A stretch of DNA of 64,000 nt, from NCBI RefSeq assembly GCF_900102195.1, contig NZ_FNBE01000008.1, positions 1 to 64,000 of the forward strand. The letters run 5' to 3'. Position numbers and translations under genes: made by a program. Shown in pieces: positions 1-6,990 of the stretch. Every line of letters starts with the position of its first letter. The stretch's first letter is position 1. A model generated the notes under the pieces. It saw nothing but the letters and a program-made list of their open reading frames with translations, was not told the origin of the DNA and did not search any database. The DNA comes from Pseudonocardia oroxyli. GTDB taxonomy: Bacteria > Actinomycetota > Actinomycetes > Mycobacteriales > Pseudonocardiaceae.

Positions 1-165
1 CGGACTGTGTCGGCCCGGACTGTGTCGGCCCGGACTGTGTCGGCCCGGACTGTGTCGGCCCGGACTGTGTCGGCCCGGACTGTGTCGGCCCGGACGGGGC
101 AGGTTCGGACTGGGCAGGTTCGGACTGGGCAGGTTCGGACGGGGCAGGGTGGGACCGCGCTGGTT
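1..165. repeat. 15-bp tandem repeat, about 11 units, coding
   Basis: Six identical units of cggactgtgtcggcc (1-90) are followed by five diverged units (91-165). The array continues off the left edge. On the minus strand each unit adds five residues (SGPTQ in the identical block, SEPAQ or SEPAP in the diverged block), so unit gain or loss keeps the DUF222 protein in frame. The perfect identity of six units suggests recent expansion. Confidence 0.95.
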
Positions 166-1066
166 CGGAGTGCGACGCGGTGGACGCGGTGGACGCGGCA
201 GGTGCGGAGGGGCTCGGTTCTGACCGCTCCGCTCCGGCCCGCTCCGAGCGTGCCGATTTCGAGCGTGCCGAATCCGACTGCGCCGGTTCCGCGGCCGCGG
301 CGAGCAGGACCTGCGCGATCGCGTCCTCGTCGAGGCCGTGGAGGGTGCCGTCGAGAAGGCCGACGAAGACGTCCGCGCGGATCCGACCCACCGTGCCCGG
401 ATGACCGGCGGCGCGCACCCGGCGGGCGAGGCGATCGATGCGGGCCACGGCGGCGTCCGCCGACTCCGGCGCCAGGCCGCCCGCCGAGATCGTGGCCGTG
501 CCGTCCTGACCCACCCACGCCCACACCGACCGCTCGGCGTGGGCCTTGCGGAAGCGGCGCTCGAAATGCTCGGGGTCGATCTCCATCACGAGCCGGCGCA
601 ACCGGCGGGCGATCTCCGAGGTGGTGCGCCGCTCGGCCCACGGCACCACCATCCCGCAGATCCGCTCCGCCTGGGCCGCGGGCAGACCGGCGAGGTGGTC
701 GACGAACACGACCGCCCGATGCGCGTCGACCAACCCGGCCTCCAGCGCCGCCCACACCGCCGGCAACTCCGTGACCAGCGCACACGCCTCGTCGGTGCGG
801 CGGTCCGCCGCCCGCCGCGTCCAGGACAGCGCCGCACGGATCTCCTCCGCCCACTCCGGCGCGGCACCCGGTGCCGAGCCGACCGCGGCCATCCACCGGT
901 ACAGCCCTGCCCGTGCGTGCGCCTCCTGCCGCTGCCACGCCTCCAGGACGGTCAACCGGTCCGCCCCCTCCAGCCCGGCCGGATCGAGCTCGGCCAACAG
1001 CGCACCCAACCGCGGACCCGGCGCCAGGTGGGCCAGATCCGCAGGCAGGGCGCCCGTCGACTCCAT
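1..1066 (-). CDS. DUF222 (13E12-type) protein, C-terminus beyond the left edge
   Basis: Reading the minus strand from the ATG at 1066 gives about 355 open codons to the window edge. Residues about 15-280 look like the actinobacterial DUF222 domain that normally precedes a C-terminal HNH nuclease domain, for example the segments ALEAGLVDAHRAVVFVDHL and VWAWVGQDGTATISAGGLA. The HNH part, if present, lies outside the window, so nuclease activity cannot be judged. The visible C-terminal part is a low-complexity Ser/Glu/Gly/Pro/Gln linker made by an in-frame 15-bp tandem repeat. An in-frame ATG at 1081 is an alternative start; it lies inside a LexA-like box. The family is multicopy in mycobacteria (the 13E12 repeat proteins) and members there are known SOS genes. 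Its biological role is unclear. Confidence 0.82.
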   Translation of the reverse strand, partial: MESTGALPADLAHLAPGPRLGALLAELDPAGLEGADRLTVLEAWQRQEAHARAGLYRWMAAVGSAPGAAPEWAEEIRAALSWTRRAADRRTDEACALVTELPAVWAALEAGLVDAHRAVVFVDHLAGLPAAQAERICGMVVPWAERRTTSEIARRLRRLVMEIDPEHFERRFRKAHAERSVWAWVGQDGTATISAGGLAPESADAAVARIDRLARRVRAAGHPGTVGRIRADVFVGLLDGTLHGLDEDAIAQVLLAAAAEPAQSDSARSKSARSERAGAERSEPSPSAPAASTASTASHSEPARSHPAPSEPAQSEPAQSEPAPSGPTQSGPTQSGPTQSGPTQSGPTQSGPTQS

Positions 1067-1069
1067 GGA

Positions 1070-1085
1070 TCGAACATACATTCGA
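1070..1085 (-). promoter_or_regulatory. LexA/SOS-box-like operator
   Basis: The 16-mer tcgaacatacattcga matches the mycobacterial SOS box TCGAAC-N4-GTTCGA with one mismatch. It lies 3 nt upstream of the ATG at 1066 of the DUF222 gene, where LexA binding would block transcription. SOS control of 13E12/DUF222 genes is established in M. tuberculosis; its action here is inferred. Confidence 0.7.
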
Positions 1086-1135
1086 GCACCGACAATTCCG
1101 GCGACCGTGACGATCACTCCTGGCACGCTCCACAC

Positions 1136-1555
1136 ATGGAGATCCGCCCCGCCCGCCCCGAGGACCGCGACGCGGTCGTGCGGATCTGGCGCCGCGCCGT
1201 CGAGGCGACCCACCCTTTCCTCACTCCGGCCGACGTGGACGCGCTGGAGGCGGAGGTCAGGGCGATCCCGCTGGAGATCCTGGTGGCCCGCGACCCGGGG
1301 CCGGTCGGCTGGATCGCCACCTACGAGGACCGGATCGAGGCCCTGTTCGTGGATCCGGAGGTGCACGGACGCGGCGTCGGGACCGCCCTGCTCGCCACGA
1401 CGTCCGCGACGCACGTCGACGTGAACGAGCAGAACCCGTCCGGCCGGGCCTTCTACGCGGCGCGCGGGTTCGTCCCCGTGGGACGCTCGGAGCTCGACGG
1501 CGAGGGCAGGCCCTTCCCGCTGCTCCACCTCCGCAGAGAGGTCGGGCCGGGGTAG
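1136..1555 (+). CDS. GNAT family N-acetyltransferase (YjaB-like)
   Basis: A 139-aa single-domain GNAT protein. The acetyl-CoA-binding loop is HGRGVGTALL at residues 77-86, and the C-terminal half has the family's asparagine/tyrosine stretch (DVNEQNPSGRAFYAARGF). The closing segment, SELDGEGRPFPLLHLRR, closely follows the pattern of E. coli YjaB. The acceptor substrate cannot be told from sequence. The ATG at 1136 was chosen because the alignment begins at MEIRPARPED; there is no obvious ribosome binding site. The gene is divergent from the DUF222 gene, with 69 bp between starts, so both promoters share this short gap with the SOS-like box. Confidence 0.88.
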   Translation: MEIRPARPEDRDAVVRIWRRAVEATHPFLTPADVDALEAEVRAIPLEILVARDPGPVGWIATYEDRIEALFVDPEVHGRGVGTALLATTSATHVDVNEQNPSGRAFYAARGFVPVGRSELDGEGRPFPLLHLRREVGPG

Positions 1556-1667
1556 CCGGGCCCTCCTCGAGCACGTGCGCGGCGACCCCTCGGCCGTGCT
1601 CCCTGCGCAGTCGCCGCTCGCGGCCCGTGTCATCGACGGGCACCGCGTGCGGGACGTCGAGGCCTGG

Positions 1668-2129
1668 TCAGGGCTGATAGGGCGGCGCGACGCCCCAGCC
1701 CCATCGCGGCACGGGCGCGTGCTCGACGAGCTCGGCGCCGGGTTGCGAGTTCGCCAGCGCGAGCCGGGTGCCCCACTCGACGTAGCCGACGAAGGCCGCC
1801 CGGAACTCCGGGTCGCTCGGCAGACCCGCGTCGTCCGCCGCGAGGCTCATCAGGGAGGCGAAGCGGAACCACTGCTCCGCGGTCAGGCCGAGGTCGCGAT
1901 GGTGGGCCAGCATGGTCTCGTACCCGCCGCGTTGCTCCGTGTAGCCCGCAGCGCCGCCGAACACCTCGATCCACCACACGGTCACGTGGGCGCGGTGGGG
2001 CTCGGAGACGCCACCGGGGAACAGGGGGCCGAGCAGGTCGTCGGCCTCCACCCGGTCGTAGAACGCGTCGATCAGGCGGCGGAACGCGGCATCGCCGCCC
2101 GCCCATTCGTGGAGCGTCGGATCTGCCAT
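1668..2129 (-). CDS. Group II-like truncated haemoglobin
   Basis: A 153-aa globin of the 2-over-2 type: Phe-Tyr at residues 23-24 (B10 tyrosine position), FGGAAGYTEQRGG at 57-69, a His pair at 76-77 that should include the haem-ligating histidine, and Trp 87 at the G8 position. Group II truncated globins bind O2 and can take part in NO or peroxide chemistry. It is the second gene of an operon: its ATG lies 29 bp after the stop of the FAD dehydrogenase. That gap holds two direct copies of TTACAG (read on the minus strand) separated by 2 nt, possibly an internal regulator site. The long Pro/Trp C-terminal tail (residues about 135-153) is not usual for the family. Confidence 0.85.
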   Translation of the reverse strand: MADPTLHEWAGGDAAFRRLIDAFYDRVEADDLLGPLFPGGVSEPHRAHVTVWWIEVFGGAAGYTEQRGGYETMLAHHRDLGLTAEQWFRFASLMSLAADDAGLPSDPEFRAAFVGYVEWGTRLALANSQPGAELVEHAPVPRWGWGVAPPYQP

Positions 2130-2158
2130 CTGTAAGACTGTAATCAGGAAGGCGAGCT

Positions 2159-3826
2159 TCAGGCGGTCGCCCGGGCGGCGGCCCGGCCCGCCTGTCGACC
2201 GCTGAACAGGCAGCCGCCGAGGAAGGTGCCCTCCAACGAGCGGTAGCCGTGGACCCCGCCGCCGCCGAAGCCCGCGACCTCGCCCGCGGCGAAGAGTCCC
2301 GGGACCGGTTCGCCGGACGCCCCGCGCACCTGCCCGGACAGGTCGGTCTGCAGCCCGCCGAGGGTCTTGCGGGTGAGGACGTGCAGCTTCACCCCGATCA
2401 GCGGTCCGGCCGCGGGATCGAGGATCCGGTGCGGGGCGGCGGTGCGGGCGAGCCGGTCGCCGCGGTAGCGGCGGGCGTTGTGGATCGCCATGACCTGGGC
2501 GTCCTTGGTGAACGGGTGGGCCAGCTCCCGGTCCCGGGCGACGATCTGGCGCTCGACGTCCGCCGCGTCGAGCAGCGGCGAGGAGGTCAGCTTGTTCATC
2601 CCGGCGACGAGCTCGGACAGGGTGGGGGCGACCACGAAGTCCGCGCCGCGGTCCATGAACGCCTGCACGGGACCGGGGGCGCCGGGCCGGATCCGGCCGA
2701 GCGTGAGCCGGAGGTCCTTGCCGGTGAGGTCGGGGTTCTGCTCCGAGCCGGAGAGCGCGAACTCCTTCTCGATGATCTTCTGGGTCAGGATGAACCACGA
2801 GTGGTCGTGACCGGTGGTGCGCAGGTGGGCCAGCGTGCCGAGCGTGTCGAAACCCGGCAGGTAGGGAGCGGGCAGGCGCCGCCCGGTCGCGTCGAGCCAG
2901 ATCGACGACGGCCCCGGCAGGATCCGGATCCCGTGCCCCGCCCAGACGGGCGAGTGGTTCTGGACGCCCTCGACGTAGTGCCACATGCGGTCCCGGTTGA
3001 CCAGCCGCGCGCCCGCCGACTCCGCGATGCCGAGCATGCGCCCGTCGACGTGCGCCGGGACCCCGGTGACCATCTCCGCGGGTGGGGTGCCCAGCCGCGC
3101 GGGCCAGTTCGCGCGGACCAGGTCGTGGTCGGCGCCGATCCCGCCGGAGGTGACGACGACCGCCTGTGCGGCGAGCTCGAACGTGCCGACCGCGGTCCGC
3201 GAGCTCGCCTCGCCGCGGGCCGCGGACGACGGCTCGAGGACCGTGCCGGAGACCCCGGTGACGACCCCGTCCGCGCTGGTCAGCGCGTCCACTCGGTGGC
3301 GGAAGCGCAGCTCCACGAGCCCGGTCCGCACGGCGTCTCGCACCCTCGCCGCGAACGGGGCGACGAGCCCCGGGCCGGTGCCCCACGTGACGTGGAAGCG
3401 GGGGACCGAGTTCCCGTGCCCGTCCGCCAGGTACCCGCCGCGTTCGGCCCAGCCGACGATCGGGAACCACCGGACGCCCATCCCGTGCAGCCACGCCCGC
3501 TTCTCACCCGCGGCGAAGTCCACGTAGGCGGTGGCCCACTGGCGGGCCCAGAAGTCCTCGCCCGCCGGATCGTCCACACCGCGGTCGAACTGTGCGCTGC
3601 CCAGCCAGTCCTGCAGCGCCAGGTCGGCGGAGTCCTTGACGCCCATCCGGCGCTGCTCGGGGGAGTCCACGAGGAACAGCCCGCCGAACGACCACCACGC
3701 CTGGCCTCCGAGGGTGGCCTCGGGCTCCTGGTCGACCAGGATCACCCGGCGCCCGGCGGCGGCCAGCTCGGCGGTGGCGACCAGGCCCGCGAGCCCGGCG
3801 CCGACCACGATGACGTCGGCGTTCAT
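2159..3826 (-). CDS. FAD-binding dehydrogenase of the KstD/fumarate-reductase superfamily
   Basis: A 555-aa flavoprotein. The N-terminal dinucleotide fold is VVGAGLAGLVATAEL (from residue 6), followed by the E-x7-GGQAWWSFGG loop. A second FAD motif lies near the C-terminus, GLFAAGEVAGFGGGG then GYRSLEGTFLGGC. This arrangement is typical of actinobacterial FAD-binding dehydrogenases distantly related to 3-ketosteroid-1-dehydrogenase; the substrate is not predictable. The ATG at 3826 starts exactly at the fold. The gene heads a two-gene operon with the truncated globin. Its promoter region abuts the five-hairpin array at 3879-4035. Confidence 0.88.
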   Translation of the reverse strand: MNADVIVVGAGLAGLVATAELAAAGRRVILVDQEPEATLGGQAWWSFGGLFLVDSPEQRRMGVKDSADLALQDWLGSAQFDRGVDDPAGEDFWARQWATAYVDFAAGEKRAWLHGMGVRWFPIVGWAERGGYLADGHGNSVPRFHVTWGTGPGLVAPFAARVRDAVRTGLVELRFRHRVDALTSADGVVTGVSGTVLEPSSAARGEASSRTAVGTFELAAQAVVVTSGGIGADHDLVRANWPARLGTPPAEMVTGVPAHVDGRMLGIAESAGARLVNRDRMWHYVEGVQNHSPVWAGHGIRILPGPSSIWLDATGRRLPAPYLPGFDTLGTLAHLRTTGHDHSWFILTQKIIEKEFALSGSEQNPDLTGKDLRLTLGRIRPGAPGPVQAFMDRGADFVVAPTLSELVAGMNKLTSSPLLDAADVERQIVARDRELAHPFTKDAQVMAIHNARRYRGDRLARTAAPHRILDPAAGPLIGVKLHVLTRKTLGGLQTDLSGQVRGASGEPVPGLFAAGEVAGFGGGGVHGYRSLEGTFLGGCLFSGRQAGRAAARATA

Positions 3827-3878
3827 GCTCCCACCCTGGCCCGCCGGACCCGCGGCGGCAATCCCGACATTCCGCCCG

Positions 3879-4035
3879 TGACGCGTGGGGCGCCCAAGCA
3901 CCATGGAGTGACGCTTGGGACGCCCAAGCACCAGCGACTGACGCTTGGGACGCCCAAGCGTCAACAGCATCATCGGCCCGTGACGCTTGGGACGCCCAAG
4001 CGTCACTGAGCAACGCTTGGGACGCCCAAGCGTCA
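3879..4035. repeat. Array of five hairpin-forming inverted repeats
   Basis: Five copies of a dyad with arms TGACGCTTGGG and CCCAAGCGTCA around a 3-nt loop ACG. Copies are at 3879-3901, 3909-3931, 3939-3963, 3981-4005 and 4011-4035. Starts are 30 bp apart except one 42-bp step. Copies 3 and 4 are perfect 11-bp stems; copies 1, 2 and 5 have changes at stem ends. There is no spacer diversity of CRISPR type and no cas gene. Confidence 0.93.
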
Positions 4036-4200
4036 GGAGTGCCCTAGCCCGGGCGGGGGAACCGCGAGGGCCGGAAAGCCGATCTTCATCACTTGTGACG
4101 ACCTCGCGTGATCATCCGTGCCGTCCGCGTAACGAGTTTTGCTTAGCCGTCGAACTACCGGATACACCGCGTGTCGCTGGGGAGCGGGCACGCGCTGCGG

Positions 4201-4231
4201 GGGTGCGGCGGCCGGTTCGGCCGCCGCACCC
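4201..4231 (-). terminator. Intrinsic-type hairpin after the small membrane protein
   Basis: Perfect 14-bp stem GGGTGCGGCGGCCG/CGGCCGCCGCACCC with loop GTT, 16 bp past the stop codon at 4247. There is no T-run, as is common in high-GC actinobacteria. Confidence 0.75.
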
Positions 4232-4246
4232 GATCACGTCACCCGG

Positions 4247-4468
4247 TCACCGCGCCGGGCGGTCCTTCTCGGTGAGCCGGGAGGCCAGGGGGCCGCGGGA
4301 GCGGCGCTGCAGCCAGCCGCGGGCCTGGCGCATCGACCGGGTCAGCTGGTTCGGGCCCCGCCTGCGTTCGATGAGGTCCGCCGTCTTGCCCAGGGCCCAG
4401 CCGCCGAGCGGCACGCCGATTGCCAGGATCAGCCACAGACGCAGCCGCTTGCTGAAGAACGCCCACAT
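4247..4468 (-). CDS. Small single-pass membrane protein
   Basis: A 73-aa protein with an N-terminal transmembrane helix (WLILAIGVPLGGWALG, about residues 12-27) followed by a basic cytoplasmic tail (ERRRGPNQLTRSMRQARGWL). Similar small basic membrane proteins are common in actinobacteria, with no known function. The ATG at 4468 is preferred; a TTG at 4477 would add three residues. It lies 27 bp downstream of the Nudix gene and is probably co-transcribed with it. Confidence 0.72.
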   Translation of the reverse strand: MWAFFSKRLRLWLILAIGVPLGGWALGKTADLIERRRGPNQLTRSMRQARGWLQRRSRGPLASRLTEKDRPAR

Positions 4469-4495
4469 GGGGCGCAACCTAGGGCATCTCCCGGC

Positions 4496-4957
4496 CTAGC
4501 GCGCGCGGGCCGCGTGCGCTCCCGGATCCGCGGCGTCCGCCGCTGCGAGGCCGATGTCGACCAGCGACACCCGGGGCAGGGTGGAGACCTCGGCGCGGTC
4601 GAACCACTCCGCCCGGTCCGTGCTCCCGCCGATCTCGTGCCGCAGGGTGCCGCCCGTGACGTGTCCGGCGTAGACGATCCGGATGCCCTGCAGGTCGATG
4701 CGCTCGTCGCGGCCCCAGTTCGCGTCCGGGAAGTGCACGCTGTCGACGGTCAGGAGCCGGTCGAGCGCGACGGTGTAGCCGGTCTCCTCCTCGACCTCGC
4801 GGACGGCGGCGTCCCGCGGGTCCTCGCCGTGGTCCAGGCCGCCGCCGGGCAGCGTCCACTCCGGACCGCGCGGACCCGTCCAGCGGGCGAGCAGGACCCG
4901 ACCCGCGCGGACGCAGACGACGTAGGCGGCGGGACGGACGACGCGGCGCAGGCTCAC
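4496..4957 (-). CDS. Nudix hydrolase
   Basis: A 153-aa protein with a full Nudix box at residues about 38-60: GGGLDHGEDPRDAAV then REVEEETGY, matching Gx5Ex7REUXEEXGU with all metal-binding glutamates. It should hydrolyse a nucleoside diphosphate linked to another moiety; the exact substrate is not predictable. The GTG at 4957 is the natural start of the beta strand AAYVVCVRAGRVLLAR. It is divergent from the membrane protein at 5019, with 61 bp between starts. Confidence 0.88.
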   Translation of the reverse strand: MSLRRVVRPAAYVVCVRAGRVLLARWTGPRGPEWTLPGGGLDHGEDPRDAAVREVEEETGYTVALDRLLTVDSVHFPDANWGRDERIDLQGIRIVYAGHVTGGTLRHEIGGSTDRAEWFDRAEVSTLPRVSLVDIGLAAADAADPGAHAARAR

Positions 4958-5005
4958 CGGACGACCCTAACCGGCGCAAGATCCCCCCTGACCTGCGGAT
5001 CTCGG

Positions 5006-5011
5006 TACCGT
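5006..5011 (+). promoter_or_regulatory. -10 box TACCGT, leaderless type
   Basis: TACCGT ends 7 nt before the GTG at 5019, the spacing expected when transcription starts at the start codon. No Shine-Dalgarno sequence precedes the gene. Confidence 0.55.
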
Positions 5012-5018
5012 CGACGGG

Positions 5019-5417
5019 GTGTCGGGCGTGCTGGAGTACGTCGCCATCGCCGCCGCACCCACCCTCTTCCTGTGGGCCGTGGTGCGGTGCGGACCGCTGC
5101 TCCTGGACCTGCCCGAACGGCTCGCGGCCCGCCGCCACCCGCCTGCGCCGCAGCACCGGCCGTACGAACGCCTCGTCGCCGACCTGCACCGGCTCCGTCG
5201 AGAGGTGCGCTGCAGCGCACCGACCAGTCGGGTCCGGCGGGTGGCGGTCCAGGCCGCCTACGACGACGTGCTCGCCGACCTGTGCCGCGCCACCGGCCTC
5301 GAGCACGTCCGGCTGGGGGACCTGCCCGAACGGGAGCGTGCCTTCGCGCGGCTGCAGACGGAGGCTGCCCTCGAAGAGGCCGGGGTGCCGGTCGAGGAAC
5401 CACCGCGTGCGGCCTGA
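5019..5417 (+). CDS. Conserved hypothetical protein with N-terminal membrane segment
   Basis: A 132-aa protein with a hydrophobic N-terminus (YVAIAAAPTLFLWAVV, residues 7-22) and an alpha-helical, charged remainder (HRLRREVRCSAPTSRVRRV, then AYDDVLADLCRATGLEHVRL). The family is unrecognized by function but the pattern of one helix plus a soluble helical tail is seen in many actinobacterial small proteins. The GTG start is supported by the -10 box 7 nt upstream. The gene precedes the Bax-inhibitor-1 gene by 100 bp on the same strand. Confidence 0.72.
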   Translation: MSGVLEYVAIAAAPTLFLWAVVRCGPLLLDLPERLAARRHPPAPQHRPYERLVADLHRLRREVRCSAPTSRVRRVAVQAAYDDVLADLCRATGLEHVRLGDLPERERAFARLQTEAALEEAGVPVEEPPRAA

Positions 5418-5517
5418 TCGCCACCGTGCCCGGGCGTCGGTAAAGTCTGTTTTACCCGGAGTGGGAACCACCCCGCTCCCACCCACGTTGACTGGGTAAC
5501 GCGACAAGGAGGAACCG

Positions 5518-6336
5518 GTGCGCACCAGCAGCAACCCGGCGTTCCGCAGGCTGCCCCAGCAGGGGCGGGGCGGATACGCAGGCTTCGGCTCTCAGGCCGG
5601 GATGATGGGCGGGGCCGCCGCCTACGCCGACCAGCAGGCCACGGGGGCCGAGTTCGGCACCCGGGCGCAGGGCGAGCGCGCGTTGACCCACGACGACGTG
5701 GTGATCAAGACCGCCATCACGGCGGGCACCGCGCTGGTCGCCGGGATCCTGACGGCCTGGTCGGGCCTGTTCGTCCTGGCCCTCCCCGCGATCATCGTCG
5801 GCTTCATCGTGTCGCTGATCGTGATCTTCAAGCAGTCCAGCAACCCCGCGCTCGTCCTGCTCTACTCGGCGTCGATGGGGGTCGCGCTCGGCGCGCTCAC
5901 CGGTGCGCTCGAGTTCTCCGGCACGAACTTCCAGGGGATCGGCTTCCAGGCGATCGTCGGCACGGCCGGGGTGTTCGTCGGCATGCTCATCGTCTACAAG
6001 ACGGGCGCCGTCAAGGTCACCCCGAAGTTCACCAAGTGGCTGATGGGCGCCTCGATCGGCGTCGTCATCCTGATGGTGGTCAACCTGCTGGCCTCGTTCT
6101 TCACCACCGGCGGGCTCGGCCTGCGGGACGGGTCGCCGCTGGCGTACCTGTTCAGCATCGTCTGCATCGGCGTCGCCGCGTTCAGCCTGATGCTGGACTT
6201 CGACATGGCCGACCGGGCCGTCAAGGAGGGCGCGCCGGCGAAGTTCGCCTGGTACATCGCCTTCGGCCTGATGACCACCCTGGTCTGGCTCTACATCGAG
6301 ATCCTCCGCCTGCTCAGCTACCTGCGCTCGGAGTAG
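5518..6336 (+). CDS. Bax inhibitor-1 / YccA family membrane protein
   Basis: A 272-aa protein with a 60-residue Gly/Gln-rich cytoplasmic N-terminus and about seven transmembrane helices from residue 62 on (ITAGTALVAGILTAW, FVLALPAIIVGFIVSLIVI and others). The final helix carries IAFGLMTTLVWLYIEILRLL. Bacterial members are proposed pH-sensitive Ca2+ leak channels. The GTG at 5518 has a strong AAGGAGG ribosome binding site 4 nt upstream. The 100 bp before it contains a small GGTAAA/TTTACC dyad around 5438-5455. A strong terminator follows at 6378. Confidence 0.9.
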   Translation: MRTSSNPAFRRLPQQGRGGYAGFGSQAGMMGGAAAYADQQATGAEFGTRAQGERALTHDDVVIKTAITAGTALVAGILTAWSGLFVLALPAIIVGFIVSLIVIFKQSSNPALVLLYSASMGVALGALTGALEFSGTNFQGIGFQAIVGTAGVFVGMLIVYKTGAVKVTPKFTKWLMGASIGVVILMVVNLLASFFTTGGLGLRDGSPLAYLFSIVCIGVAAFSLMLDFDMADRAVKEGAPAKFAWYIAFGLMTTLVWLYIEILRLLSYLRSE

Positions 6337-6377
6337 CCCACGGACACGGCCGGGTCACCCCCTCCACCCGGTCGGGA

Positions 6378-6407
6378 CGGCGCCGCGGACCCCGGTCCGC
6401 GGCGCCG
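6378..6407 (+). terminator. Strong hairpin after the Bax-inhibitor-1 gene
   Basis: Perfect 14-bp stem CGGCGCCGCGGACC/GGTCCGCGGCGCCG with a 2-nt loop, 41 bp after the stop codon and followed by TTCTGT. Confidence 0.8.
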
Positions 6408-6490
6408 TTCTGTCGTGGGTGGACCCGCCGCGGGGACCTGTCGTGGAGACCTTGCCCGGTCCTGTCGGGGTTCGGGTGCAGGATGGGCCC

Positions 6491-6937
6491 ATGTCGTCCT
6501 GGAGCGAGGTCGAGAAGCAGGCCCCCGAGCTGGCCGCGCGGGCGCGGGCGCTGTTCGAGGCGCACCGACACAAGACCATCGCGACCCTGCGCGCCGACGG
6601 GGCACCGCGGATCTCGGGCATCGAGTGCGCCTTCGCGGACGGCGAGCTGACCTTCGGCTCGATGCCGGCCGCGCGCAAGGGCGCCGACCTGCGCCGCGAC
6701 CCGCGGTTCGCCCTGCACAGCGCGACCTACGACCCGCCGGAGAACGAGGCGGAGTGGGAGGGGGACGCGAAGGTCGCGGGCCGGGCCGTCCTCACCTCCA
6801 CCCCGTCGGACGAGGCGGACGCCTACCGCGCGGACGTCACCGAGCTGGTGGTGACCCGGCTGAACGACACGGCGACGCTCCTCGTCGTCGAGTCGTGGAC
6901 GCCGACCGGCGGGGTCGTGCGCGTCGAACGGGAGTGA
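6491..6937 (+). CDS. Pyridoxamine 5'-phosphate oxidase-like FMN-binding split-barrel protein
   Basis: A 148-aa protein with a typical split-barrel opening: ALFEAHRHKTIATLRADGAPRISG places the KTIATLRADG strand at residues about 28-37, then a short AARKGADLRRDPRFALHSA segment. This fold binds FMN, F420 or haem; family members are often F420-dependent reductases, but the cofactor cannot be fixed here. The ATG at 6491 was chosen over the upstream GTG at 6419 because the domain begins there. It stands alone between two terminator hairpins. Confidence 0.82.
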   Translation: MSSWSEVEKQAPELAARARALFEAHRHKTIATLRADGAPRISGIECAFADGELTFGSMPAARKGADLRRDPRFALHSATYDPPENEAEWEGDAKVAGRAVLTSTPSDEADAYRADVTELVVTRLNDTATLLVVESWTPTGGVVRVERE

Positions 6938-6938
6938 G

Positions 6939-6970
6939 GCGATCGGCCCGTCCCTCCGCGGGCCGATCGC
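6939..6970. terminator. Bidirectional hairpin between convergent genes
   Basis: Perfect 12-bp stem GCGATCGGCCCG/CGGGCCGATCGC with an 8-nt loop, in the 53-bp gap between the convergent FMN-binding protein and sigma factor genes. Confidence 0.82.
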
Positions 6971-6990
6971 ACCACCCCCACCTCGCCCGG

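Larger units (their letters stand above)
3827..4246. other. 420-bp intergenic region
   Basis: The region lies between two minus-strand genes. It holds the hairpin array (3879-4035), an AT-richer stretch at about 4085-4165 that may contain the promoter of the FAD dehydrogenase operon, and a terminator hairpin at 4201-4231. Translations across it have no recognizable domain, so no gene is called. Confidence 0.7.

Noticed and set aside
1-165. CRISPR or satellite DNA at the left edge
   Set aside because: The 15-bp units are contiguous without spacers and remain in frame with a protein.
7-774. Long plus-strand reading frame of tandem SARTV repeats
   Set aside because: It is the complement of the DUF222 gene's repeat tract; the minus-strand frame has a recognizable domain and the plus frame becomes Arg/Pro-rich without features.
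1668-3494. A 608-codon minus-strand frame covering both the dehydrogenase and globin
   Set aside because: The upstream part is an out-of-frame, Arg-rich reading of the dehydrogenase gene; only its last 153 codons are the globin.
3879-4035. CRISPR array
   Set aside because: The units are palindromes with short (5-17 bp) gaps, not 25-40 bp spacers of unique sequence, and no cas genes are nearby.
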